Shown here: positions 16,533-24,575 of the stretch, piece by piece
How the letters are laid out: the number at the start of each line of letters is the position of its first letter
Numbering within the stretch: the first letter of the stretch is position 1
NCBI GenBank assembly: GCA_963815295.1
Contig: CAWFFZ010000008.1
Coordinates: 1,054,001-1,118,000, forward strand
Reading direction: 5' to 3'
Length of the DNA stretch: 64,000 nucleotides
Source: JACDHG01 sp963815295
GTDB taxonomy: Bacteria; Actinomycetota; Actinomycetes; Propionibacteriales; Nocardioidaceae
Made by a program: the position numbers and the translations under genes
Notes under the pieces: model-generated
Databases searched by the model: none
The model's input: only the letters and a program-made list of their open reading frames with translations
Told to the model about the DNA's origin: nothing

Positions 16533-17117
16533 GTGACCGAGCTCATCCCCACCCGTCGCCTGGTCGCAGTGCTCATCGCACTGCTACTTGCGCTACTGGG
16601 CTGCTGGGTACTTGAGCTCGGCACGTCGACCGACGAGCAGGCGGCTTCGGTGCTTACGGGCACTGGCGTCGGCCGAGCGGGTCAACCTGACCACACCGAT
16701 ACAGCCGCACCGCAACTCGCACCAACCGGATCTGAATCTGCCCCGGGGAGTGGCGTAGCATTCCTTGTCCTCCCGGCAGGCGCCCGCGACGAAGACCCGC
16801 AGACCAAGAAGCAGCTCGGCGTCACCGTCGGCGCAGTGTCGGGGCTCTACCCCGGCCGCACACTTCGGGTCCCGGTGACCTACTTCAATCCCAACGGCTT
16901 CGACATCGTCGTCAACCACGTGCTCGTCAACACCACCGGCACCGACGGTTGCGCCCCGTCCCAGTTCCGGACCCGGGCGCCAGCCGCTCTCCTCAACGTC
17001 CGCCCGCATCAGGGTGTGACCTCCTTCGTGAAGTTCGGCATGCGCCGCGCAGCCCCTGACGCCTGCAAGGGCGTGGAGGTAGGCGTCCATGTTGTCGCTC
17101 TTGCGGTAAAGAAGTGA
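16533..17117 (+). CDS. membrane-anchored surface protein, second gene of the cassette
   Basis: 194 residues from GTG 16533, with GGAG 7 nt upstream. One N-terminal hydrophobic segment (residues about 10-28) ends LLALLGCW, so it may be a signal anchor or, less typically, a lipobox. A low-complexity, proline/serine-containing linker (about 35-75) leads to a beta-rich domain of about 110 residues: VTVGAVSGLYPGRTLRVPV, YFNPNGFDIVVNHV, DGCAPSQF and DACKGVEVGVHV. The segment order, two Cys and the DACKG ending parallel the first gene, so the two probably share a fold. Its stop overlaps the start of gene 3 (GTGA), so the two are translationally coupled. Function unknown. Confidence 0.65.
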   Translation: MTELIPTRRLVAVLIALLLALLGCWVLELGTSTDEQAASVLTGTGVGRAGQPDHTDTAAPQLAPTGSESAPGSGVAFLVLPAGARDEDPQTKKQLGVTVGAVSGLYPGRTLRVPVTYFNPNGFDIVVNHVLVNTTGTDGCAPSQFRTRAPAALLNVRPHQGVTSFVKFGMRRAAPDACKGVEVGVHVVALAVKK

Positions 17118-18436
17118 GACGCCTGGGCTGGGCCACCATTGGCCTCGTTATTGCCCTCGCGATCCAACCGATGACCGGCTGGGGCTCCTGGACTGTGAAC
17201 AACACCGGTTCAGGAACCGCGACCGCGACAACCGTGCAGCAGCTCAACGCGCCAGTCGCGACCCTGGTGGGCTCCACGGCAGTCATCTCCTGGAACCAGG
17301 GCTTTCTTGCTCAGGGCATCCCCGCCACGGGCTACGTCGTCCGGCGTACTGTCGGCGCGACGACCACGACCCTCTGCACCCCGGCTGCGCCGACACTGAC
17401 CTGCACGGACAGCGCACCGCCCACCCCCGGAGTCGCCTACTACACCGTCGCCGCCACCTACTTCCTCTGGACCGGGCAACAGAGCAACGCCACGGCGTTC
17501 ATCTCCGATTCGACACCGCCGGTCACCACGCTCGCCAGCGCTCCCGTCCCGAACGGGGCCGGCTGGAACCAAACGGCCCCGACGCTCACGCTGACGGCCA
17601 CCGACGTCGATTCGTCGGTCGTGTCGATCACCTACCAGATCGGTGCCGCCGCGCCTGTGACGGTCAGCGCCGCCAGCACTTCCTTCCCTGTCACGGCACA
17701 AGGCAGCACCACGGTCTCCTACGCAGCCACCGACCTCGCGGGCAACGTCGAGGCAACGAAGACCTACACCGTCAAGCTCGACACTGTCGCTCCCAGCGCC
17801 CCGACGACAGTCGCCATCAGCGCCGACACCGGTTCGAGCACAACTGACGGAGTGACGAAGACGGTCGCACAGACGCTGGCGGGCACGGCCGAGGCCAACA
17901 GCACCGTCGAGCTCAAGCTTGGAGCTGTGGTGACGGCCACGACCACTGCTGGCCCGGGAGGAGCATTCTCGTTCCCGCTCGGAACGCTCGCCGGGGGCAG
18001 CTATAGCTACACAATCACCGCGATCGACGTCGCCGACAACCGGTCGACCGCAACAGCATTCACCGTGAAGGTCGACACCTCGGCTCCCACTCTGAGCGGC
18101 GTGTTCCCGGCCAACGGCGGCAGCTACAACAACGGACAGTTCAAGAACGGCTGTGTCTCGCCACAGGACGCCGTATGCGGAACAGTCGCCGACCCCGCCT
18201 ACTCCGGTGGTCTCGGCACCATCGGCCTCAAGTTGGCCAACTCGGCGGGTAACTGCCTCAACAGCGGCGGCACGTTCACCGCGGCCGCGTGCTCCATCCC
18301 TCTTGTCCCCACCGGCTCGACGACGTGGAGCCGCGTCGTCGGAACCCTGGTGAACGGCACCTATACCTTGACGGTCACAGCGACCGACCTTGCGGGGAAC
18401 GTGTTCATCGGCACCTACGCCTTCAGCCGCAGCTGA
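17114..18436 (+). CDS. large secreted multi-domain Ig/FnIII-like adhesin, third gene of the cassette
   Basis: 440 residues from GTG 17114. A short signal peptide (LGWATIGLVIALAIQPMTGW) precedes GSWTVNNTGSGTATATT, the same W...TGSGTA motif that follows the signal of gene 1. Then come a fibronectin type III-like domain (about 45-135, with Cys pairs near LCTPAAP and LTCTDSAPP), a DSTPPVTTL-initiated Ig-like domain with YQIGAAAPVTV and VSYAATDLAGNVEA, a bacterial Ig-like repeat with TAEANSTVELKLG and YTITAIDVADN, and a C-terminal domain with three more Cys (NGCVSPQDAVCG, GNCLNSGG, AACSIPL) ending DLAGNVFIGTYAF. There is no sortase motif or C-terminal membrane helix, so cell association must depend on partners. 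Probable adhesin or matrix protein. Confidence 0.7.
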   Translation: MRRLGWATIGLVIALAIQPMTGWGSWTVNNTGSGTATATTVQQLNAPVATLVGSTAVISWNQGFLAQGIPATGYVVRRTVGATTTTLCTPAAPTLTCTDSAPPTPGVAYYTVAATYFLWTGQQSNATAFISDSTPPVTTLASAPVPNGAGWNQTAPTLTLTATDVDSSVVSITYQIGAAAPVTVSAASTSFPVTAQGSTTVSYAATDLAGNVEATKTYTVKLDTVAPSAPTTVAISADTGSSTTDGVTKTVAQTLAGTAEANSTVELKLGAVVTATTTAGPGGAFSFPLGTLAGGSYSYTITAIDVADNRSTATAFTVKVDTSAPTLSGVFPANGGSYNNGQFKNGCVSPQDAVCGTVADPAYSGGLGTIGLKLANSAGNCLNSGGTFTAAACSIPLVPTGSTTWSRVVGTLVNGTYTLTVTATDLAGNVFIGTYAFSRS

Positions 18437-18471
18437 CCCGGCTCGATTCGGATCGGCGAGACGACCGCACC

Positions 18472-18477
18472 TACGAT
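18472..18477 (+). promoter_or_regulatory. -10 box (TACGAT) for leaderless pdxT
   Basis: TACGAT ends 6 nt before the pdxT GTG (18484), the spacing expected when transcription starts on the start codon. It implies that pdxT has its own promoter and does not depend on read-through from the surface cassette. Confidence 0.5.
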
Positions 18478-18483
18478 GGCATC

Positions 18484-19086
18484 GTGACAACGTCCCCGAC
18501 GATCGGCGTGCTGGCGCTGCAAGGTGACGTGCGCGAACAACTGCGCATGTTCGCCGGCGCCGGGGCCGACGCGATCCCCGTACGACGGCCGCGCGAGCTT
18601 GCCGACATCGACGCGATCGTCCTGCCTGGCGGTGAGTCCACGACCATGCAGAAGCTGGCAACGGTCTTCGAGCTGTGGGATCCCCTGCGGGAGCGCCTGG
18701 CCGCTGGAATGCCCGCGCTGGGCACGTGCGCCGGGATGATCCTGCTCGCCGACCGGATCGAGGGCGGCGCTGAGGGGCAACAGACACTGGGTGGCCTCGA
18801 TGTCGTCGTACGACGTAACGCCTTCGGCCGTCAGGTCGACTCGTTCGAATCTGACATCGACTTCGTCGGGTTCGACCGGCCGTTCCACGCTCTGTTCATC
18901 CGTGCCCCCTGGGTCGAGAAGGCGGGGGCGGACGTGGAGATACTTGCGACGGTCGCGGGGGGACCCGCCGCCGGTAGGATCGTCGCCGTGCGCCAGGGCG
19001 TGCTGATGGCGACGTCGTTCCACCCCGAGATCACTCAAGACGACCGCATCCACCGCTACTTCGTCGATCTCGTCGCCAAGAGTTAG
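18484..19086 (+). CDS. pdxT: pyridoxal 5'-phosphate synthase glutaminase subunit PdxT
   Basis: Class I glutamine amidotransferase that feeds ammonia to PdxS. 200 residues from GTG 18484; the open frame extends upstream but lacks conservation. Motifs are IGVLALQGDVREQ, LPGGESTTM, the nucleophile Cys82 in LGTCAGM, and the His/Glu pair in SFHPEIT near the C-terminus. PdxT has no shikimate or tryptophan-type partner here, and its partner pdxS is 3.5 kb upstream. yebC follows after 13 bp. Confidence 0.95.
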   Translation: MTTSPTIGVLALQGDVREQLRMFAGAGADAIPVRRPRELADIDAIVLPGGESTTMQKLATVFELWDPLRERLAAGMPALGTCAGMILLADRIEGGAEGQQTLGGLDVVVRRNAFGRQVDSFESDIDFVGFDRPFHALFIRAPWVEKAGADVEILATVAGGPAAGRIVAVRQGVLMATSFHPEITQDDRIHRYFVDLVAKS

Positions 19087-19099
19087 GAACCATCGCCAG

Positions 19100-19858
19100 A
19101 TGTCCGGCCACTCCAAATGGGCGACCACCAAACACAAGAAGGCCGTGGTCGACGCTCGTCGCGGCAAGCTGTTCGCCAAGCTCATCAAGAACATCGAGGT
19201 CGCCGCGCGCACCGGTGGGGGAGACCCGGCCGGAAACCCGACCCTGTATGACGCCATCCAGAAGGCGAAGCGCACCTCTGTCCCCAACGACAACATCGAC
19301 CGAGCCGTCAAGCGAGGCTCCGGGGTGGAGGCCGGGGGAGCCGACTGGCAGACGATCATGTACGAGGGCTACGCCCCGGGCGGAGTCGCCCTGCTGATCG
19401 AGTGCCTGACCGACAACCGTAACCGCGCGGCCGGCGAGGTGCGGACGGCCATGACCCGCAACGGTGGCTCGATGGCCGACGCCGGATCGGTCTCCTACAT
19501 GTTCAACCGCAAGGGCGTCGTGATCGTCCCCAAGGAGCAGGTGCGGGAGGTCGGCGAGGACGACGTCCTGGCGGCGGTGCTCGACGCTGGGGCCGAGGAG
19601 GTCAACGATCTCGGTGAGGCGTTCGAAGTGATCTCGGAGCCGACCGACCTCGTCGCCGTGCGCACTGCTCTGCAAGACGGCGGTTTCGACTACGAGTCCG
19701 CCGAGGCGTCGTTCGTCCCGACGATCACGGTCGGCGTCGACAAGGCCGGTGCGAGCCAGGTGTTCCGGCTGATCGAGGCGCTCGAGGACTCCGACGACGT
19801 ACAGAACGTGTTCGGCAACTTCGACGTCCCCGACGACGTACTCGCAGAGATCGACTAG
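19100..19858 (+). CDS. YebC/PmpR-family protein
   Basis: 252 residues opening MSGHSKWATTKHKKAVVDA, the family hallmark, with KAKRTSVPNDNIDRAVKRG and YEGYAPGGVALLIECLTDN. Members act as DNA-binding regulators near ruvC or, in recent work, as factors that relieve ribosome stalling on proline stretches. Position between pdxT and ruvC is the usual one in actinobacteria. Confidence 0.95.
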   Translation: MSGHSKWATTKHKKAVVDARRGKLFAKLIKNIEVAARTGGGDPAGNPTLYDAIQKAKRTSVPNDNIDRAVKRGSGVEAGGADWQTIMYEGYAPGGVALLIECLTDNRNRAAGEVRTAMTRNGGSMADAGSVSYMFNRKGVVIVPKEQVREVGEDDVLAAVLDAGAEEVNDLGEAFEVISEPTDLVAVRTALQDGGFDYESAEASFVPTITVGVDKAGASQVFRLIEALEDSDDVQNVFGNFDVPDDVLAEID

Positions 19859-19931
19859 CTCGCCCCGCTGCCCCAGGACGGCCGTCCGCTGCACCGGCGC
19901 GTCGCTCCCGCGACTGTCGGTGCGCCGACGT

Positions 19932-19937
19932 TAGATT
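19932..19937 (+). promoter_or_regulatory. candidate -10 box (TAGATT) for ruvCAB
   Basis: TAGATT lies 65 nt upstream of the ruvC start in the 144-bp yebC-ruvC gap. Actinobacterial ruv promoters are often DNA-damage inducible, but I did not find a convincing LexA box (GAAC-N4-GTTC) here. Confidence 0.35.
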
Positions 19938-20002
19938 GGCTCCAGTCGAACACGTGTTCGCTCCGCCCCGCGGCGTGACAGCGAGCGACTCGAAGGAGTG
20001 TT

Positions 20003-20530
20003 GTGCGCGTACTCGGGATCGACCCCGGCCTGACCCGCTGCGGGCTCGGCGTGGTTGAAGGCGAAGTCGGGCGCCCCCTGTCGGCGATCGCAGCCGCCGT
20101 CATCCGCACACCGGCTGCCGACGGGCTCGGCGACCGCCTGGTGCACATTGACGCCGAGGTATGCCGCTGGCTCGACACTTACCAACCCGACGCCGTCGCC
20201 GTCGAGCGCGTCTTCTCCCAGCACAACGTCAAGACGGTGATGGGCACGGCGCAGGCGTCCGGAGTCGCTATCGCTGCGGCGGCCCGGCGCGGCATCCCCG
20301 TGGCGCTCCACACACCCAGCGAGGTCAAGGCCTCGGTGACCGGCAGCGGCCGCGCCGACAAGACGCAGGTGACCGCGATGGTGGTGCGGCTGCTGCGGCT
20401 GACCGACATTCCGTCGACCGCCGACGAGGCCGACGCCCTTGCCCTCGCGATCTGCCACATCTGGCGGGGGGCAGCCCAACAGCGGCTCGCCGACGCGGTT
20501 GCCGCCCAACAGTCAGGAGCCCGCCGATGA
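20003..20530 (+). CDS. ruvC: Holliday junction resolvase RuvC
   Basis: 175 residues from GTG 20003, preceded by GAAGGAG at 19992-19998. Starts RVLGIDPGLTRCGLG with the first catalytic Asp, then AVERVFSQHN (Glu) and the C-terminal DEADALALAICH carrying the last two acidic residues. It nicks Holliday junctions symmetrically for resolution together with RuvAB. Stop overlaps the ruvA ATG (ATGA). Confidence 0.96.
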   Translation: MRVLGIDPGLTRCGLGVVEGEVGRPLSAIAAAVIRTPAADGLGDRLVHIDAEVCRWLDTYQPDAVAVERVFSQHNVKTVMGTAQASGVAIAAAARRGIPVALHTPSEVKASVTGSGRADKTQVTAMVVRLLRLTDIPSTADEADALALAICHIWRGAAQQRLADAVAAQQSGARR

Positions 20531-21150
20531 TCGCGTTCGTCCGAGGTCCCGTCGCTGCCGTGCACGTCGACTCGGCCGTCATCGAGGTCGGGGGAGTCGG
20601 CATCGTAGTGATGTGCGCGCCCGCCACCCTGGCCAGCCTTCGCATCGGCCACGAGGCGACACTGGCCACGTCGATGGTGGTGCGGGAGGACTCGCTGACT
20701 CTGTTCGGTTTCGCCGACCACGACGAGCGGAGCGTCTTCGAGCTGCTCCAGACCGCCAGTGGCGTCGGTCCCAAGCTCGCCCAGGCGATGCTGGCCGTGC
20801 ACGGGCCCGACGAGTTACGCCGCGCCATCGCATCCGAGGACCTCGCTGCCTTGTGTGCGGTGTCGGGCATCGGCCGCAAGGGAGCGCAGCGGATCGTGCT
20901 CGAGCTCAAGGACCGCATCGGCGCGCCCACGGGTGCCGCGCTCGCGCCAGGCGGGCGAGTCTCCTCAGCCGCAGACAGCTGGCGAGACCAGGTGCGGGCC
21001 GGTCTGCTCGGCCTCGGCTGGTCCACACGAGAAGCAGAGAGTGCCGTCGAGTCGGTCGCTCCGCTGGCGCTCGACGCGCAGGCCTCCGGTAACCCGCTGC
21101 CTGTTGCCGAGCTGCTCCGCACGGCACTCCGTTCGCTGGCAAGGGCCTGA
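20527..21150 (+). CDS. ruvA: Holliday junction branch-migration protein RuvA
   Basis: 207 residues from ATG 20527, inside the ruvC stop. Contains the N-terminal OB fold (MIAFVRGPVAAV, SLTLFGFAD), two helix-hairpin-helix motifs (LLQTASGVGPKLAQAML and LCAVSGIGRKGAQRIVLEL) and a C-terminal domain (LLGLGWSTREAESAVESV) that contacts RuvB. Binds the junction as a tetramer. Confidence 0.96.
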   Translation: MIAFVRGPVAAVHVDSAVIEVGGVGIVVMCAPATLASLRIGHEATLATSMVVREDSLTLFGFADHDERSVFELLQTASGVGPKLAQAMLAVHGPDELRRAIASEDLAALCAVSGIGRKGAQRIVLELKDRIGAPTGAALAPGGRVSSAADSWRDQVRAGLLGLGWSTREAESAVESVAPLALDAQASGNPLPVAELLRTALRSLARA

Positions 21151-21155
21151 CCGCC

Positions 21156-22220
21156 ATGTCGACGTACGACGCACGAGCCCTGGTCGATGCCGACGCTGCC
21201 GGAGACGAGCGCGCCGTCGAAGCTGCCCTGCGGCCGCAGACCCTCGACGAGGTCATCGGCCAGGAGCGGGTGCGTGAGCAGCTCGGGCTCGTCCTGGCAG
21301 CGGCGCGCGGTCGCGGGCGCGCGCCTGACCACGTGCTCTTGTCCGGGCCGCCCGGGCTCGGCAAGACCACCATGGCGATGATCATCGCCGCCGAGATGGC
21401 CGCCCCGCTGCGCATCACCAGCGGCCCGGCCATCCAGCACGCAGGCGACCTCGCCGCCATCTTGTCCGGACTCAGTGACGGTGACGTGTTGTTCCTCGAC
21501 GAGATTCACCGGATGTCGCGGCCCGCCGAGGAGATGCTCTACATGGCGATGGAGGACTACCGCGTCGACGTGATCGTCGGCAAAGGTCCCGGTGCGACCG
21601 CGATCCCCCTGGAGATCCCGCCGTTCACGCTGGTCGGTGCGACCACTCGGGCCGGCCTGCTGCCGGGGCCGCTGCGCGACCGGTTCGGCTACACCGGTCA
21701 CCTCGAGTTCTACGAGACGGCCGAGCTGCGGGAGATCGTCACCCGCTCGGCTCGACTGCTCGAGGTGACGATCGACACCACAGCGGCGACCGAGATCGCG
21801 TCCCGCTCGCGTGGCACTCCTCGCATCGCCAACCGACTGCTGCGACGTGTGCGTGACTTCGCCCAGGTCCGGGCGGATGGGGTTGTCACCAAGCCGCTAG
21901 CCCGGGCGGCCCTGGAGCTCTACGAAGTCGACGAGCTGGGCCTTGACCGGCTCGACCTGGCGGTGCTCGATGCACTGTGTCGTCGGTTCGCCGGGGGACC
22001 GGTCGGCCTGAGCACTCTGGCTGTCGCGGTCGGCGAGGAACGCGAGACGGTCGAAGAGGTCGCTGAGCCGTTCCTCGTTCGGTCCGGCTATCTGGCGCGA
22101 ACGCCGCGGGGCCGCGTGGCGACGCCGGCGGCCTGGGAGCACATCGGCCTCGGGGTGCCCGCTCGCGCACAGCTGGCCGGGCAGCAGGTTGGACTGTTCG
22201 ACGACGCAGAGCAGTCGTGA
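21156..22220 (+). CDS. ruvB: Holliday junction branch-migration helicase RuvB
   Basis: 354 residues. AAA+ motor: Walker A GPPGLGKTTMA, Walker B VLFLDEIHRMSR, sensor 1 LVGATTRAGLL, arginine finger LRDRFGYTGHLEFY, sensor 2 SRGTPRIANRLLRR, and a C-terminal winged helix (VGERETVEEVAEPFLVRSG is DNA-binding in the family). The start ATG 21156 is 5 nt after the ruvA stop. Confidence 0.97.
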   Translation: MSTYDARALVDADAAGDERAVEAALRPQTLDEVIGQERVREQLGLVLAAARGRGRAPDHVLLSGPPGLGKTTMAMIIAAEMAAPLRITSGPAIQHAGDLAAILSGLSDGDVLFLDEIHRMSRPAEEMLYMAMEDYRVDVIVGKGPGATAIPLEIPPFTLVGATTRAGLLPGPLRDRFGYTGHLEFYETAELREIVTRSARLLEVTIDTTAATEIASRSRGTPRIANRLLRRVRDFAQVRADGVVTKPLARAALELYEVDELGLDRLDLAVLDALCRRFAGGPVGLSTLAVAVGEERETVEEVAEPFLVRSGYLARTPRGRVATPAAWEHIGLGVPARAQLAGQQVGLFDDAEQS

Positions 22221-22267
22221 GGCGACTCGCTGCATACACCCATTCGGGGTTTCGCGGGGTCGGCAAG

Positions 22268-22273
22268 TAGACT
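22268..22273 (+). promoter_or_regulatory. candidate -10 box (TAGACT) for yajC-secDF-apt
   Basis: TAGACT sits in the 152-bp ruvB-yajC gap, 99 nt ahead of yajC. The leader between them has no other recognisable element. Confidence 0.35.
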
Positions 22274-22372
22274 CCGCTTCTGGTCGTCGGCGGTGTCCGA
22301 CTGCGTCGGCCCTGTCGTGTTGTCGTGACGGCCCTCGCCTGTGCGAGCTGGACCGTGTCAAGGAGTCACCCG

Positions 22373-22746
22373 GTGAATTCTGACGATGTGGCTGGTTTGC
22401 TGCCGCTCGTGATCCTCGTGGTCATTGCCTACCTGTTGCTCATCCGGCCCGCGCGCAAACGTGCGCGCGACGTGGCCGCAGTGCAGCAGGCGCTGTCGCC
22501 CGGCGACGAGGTGATGCTGAACAGCGGCATCTTCGCCACGGTTGTCGCTGTCGACGCCGAGAGCATCGACCTCGAAGTTTCCCCGGGTGTGGTGGTGAAG
22601 GCACACCGGGCGGCGGTCGGCCGAATCATCACCGACGTACCTGCCGAGCACGACACCAGCGACGACTCGACCTCGTCTGACCGTGATCCCGACGACGAGG
22701 ACTCCCAGGACACCAACGGCAACGGCCCGGCCGGGGAGCGATCTGA
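22373..22746 (+). CDS. yajC: Sec translocase accessory subunit YajC (reading frame runs into secD)
   Basis: GTG 22373 follows AAGGAG (22360-22365). One N-terminal membrane helix (LLPLVILVVIAYLLLIRP) is followed by RKRARDVAAVQQALSPGDEV and a beta domain (MLNSGIFATVVAVD, IDLEVSPGVVVKAHRAAVG), all standard for YajC, then an acidic Asp/Ser-rich tail. The frame has no stop before secD: it passes through ERSDVANTRTSHPG. A TGA at 22744-22746 in another frame would end yajC one base before the secD GTG, the spacing expected in this operon, so either the two are fused or one indel near 22700-22740 removed the stop. The end given here assumes the second. Confidence 0.8.
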
Positions 22747-22747
22747 C

Positions 22748-24575
22748 GTGGCAAACACCCGGACCTCGCACCCAGGTCGGACGCTGTTGATCTTCCTGTT
22801 CGTCATCACAGTGATGTTCATCGGGGCGGGCACGCTCGGATCATGGAAGCCGAAGCTGGGGCTGGACCTGCAGGGCGGCACCCGCATCACCCTCCAGGCC
22901 AAGGCCGCCGGCGGGAGCTCGGTCACCGAGGACAAGCTCGACGAGGCCGTGGGCATCATCAGCAGCCGCGTCAACGGCGCGGGAGTGGCCGAGGCTGTGG
23001 TCACCACGCAGGGCAGCGACATCATCATCGTCGAGATCCCAGGCGAGGTCGACAAAGACCTGACCAGGACCATCGGGTCGACCGCCCAGCTCCGGTTCCG
23101 GCTGGTGGCCGCCGCATTGCCGCCCGAAGGCACTGCAACTCCAACCCCGACTGAGCCCACGGACACGACTCCGACGACACCCACGGAGACGGACGGATCG
23201 ACTACCGGTCCCGACTCCACGGGCTCGACGCCCGAGCAGTCCGCGCCCAACGACAACACCAGCGACACCGGTACCACCAACGGCAACAACCGCGTCGTGC
23301 CTTCCTGGGCCGATCGGTGGCGCCAACCCTGCACCCACCTCTCCTGCTTCGACCGAGGGCACGGACGACGAGACACCAACCACCCCCGCTCCGACCGGGC
23401 CGCCGACCGCTCTGGTCCCGCCCGACCTCGAGCAGATCGACGACCCCTACGCGTGGATCGCCAACCCACCGCAGGAGTGGCAAGTCAAGCTGGCGTCGTA
23501 CACCTGCCCCAAGGCCGGTGAGGTCGCCGAGACTCAGATCGACCTGCCCAGCCAGCCACTGCTGGCATGCGACGAGCAGGGCAGCCGCTACTTGCTCGGG
23601 CCATCCATGATCGAAGGCACCGACGTCACCGACGCCAGCGCGGGGATCCCGCAACAGGGCGTCAACTACGTCGTCAACATGGAGTTCAACAGCGACGGAG
23701 CGAAAGCCTTCCGTGACGTGACGACAAAGATCGCCAACAACCTCGGTGGTCCGTACGCCGGCACCCAGTTCGCCATCGTCCTCGACGGAGAAGTGCTTTC
23801 CGCCCCGACCAACGACGACCCGATCCCGGGCGGTCAGGCCGAGATCTCCGGCAGCAGCGAGAACCCCTTCACCCAAGAGTCCGCCACCAGCCTCGCGAAC
23901 TCACTGAAGTACGGCGCACTGCCCCTGACGTTCGTCCCCCAAGGCGTGTCGGACGAGGGACCGCAGCTCGCGAGCAACCAGCTGCGTGCGGGGATCGTGG
24001 CCGGCATCATCGGGCTCATCCTCGTCGTCATCTACTGCCTGCTCTACTACCGCGGACTTGGCCTCGTCGTCGTTGCGTCGCTCGCGGTCGCCGGCCTCCT
24101 CGTCTACGCCTCGGTCCTCCTACTCGGTGAGGCCTACGGCTTCACCCTGACCCTGCCCGGCATCGCAGGTCTGATCGTGGCCGTCGGCATTACGGCGGAC
24201 TCCTTTATCGTCTACTTCGAGCGGCTCCGAGACGAGGTGCGAGACGGCCGGACACTTCGCCAGTCGGTCGAGACCGGCTGGGTCCGAGCACGCGCCACGA
24301 TCCTCGCCGCCGACGCGGTCTCGATGCTCGCCGCCGTGGTCCTGTTTATCTTCGCGATCGGCGTCGTCAAGGGTTTCGCGTTCGCTCTCGGCCTGACGAC
24401 GTTCATCGACATCTTCGTGGTGTTCTTCTTCACCAAGCCGATGGTGACGCTGCTGTCTCGCACCAAGTTCTTCGGGCAAGGGAACAAGTGGTCCGGCCTC
24501 GACCGTGAGCACCTGGGTATGCCGCCGCTCGCGCCAAAGCGGGCACGGCATGCCCCGGCCGGAGGGAATCTCTGA
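22748..24575 (+). CDS. secD: protein translocase subunit SecD (one apparent frameshift)
   Basis: RND-type component of the SecDF export motor. GTG 22748 (with GGGGAG 8 nt before) gives ANTRTSHPGRTLLIFLFVI and a first membrane helix, then LGLDLQGGTRITL. The periplasmic P1 region contains a Thr/Pro/Ser-rich insert (about 23140-23420). Near 23300-23315 the frame must change by one extra base: NGNNRVVPS in one frame continues as PIGGANPAPTSPAS in the next, then LEQIDDPYAWIANPP. The rest is canonical: FAIVLDGEVLSAP, LKYGALPLTF and five C-terminal membrane helices with LPGIAGLIVAVGITADSFIV. About 608 residues after correction. The stop overlaps the secF ATG. Confidence 0.9.

Noticed and set aside
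17210..18787. 525-codon minus-strand open frame opposite the surface adhesin and pdxT
   Set aside because: Arg/Gly-rich translation without domains; it lies opposite two genes with signal peptide, Ig-like domains and PdxT motifs. Typical shadow frame in high-GC DNA.
20325..21701. 458-codon minus-strand frame opposite ruvC, ruvA and ruvB
   Set aside because: Shadow of three well-conserved genes; composition is Arg/Ser/Ala-rich without motifs.
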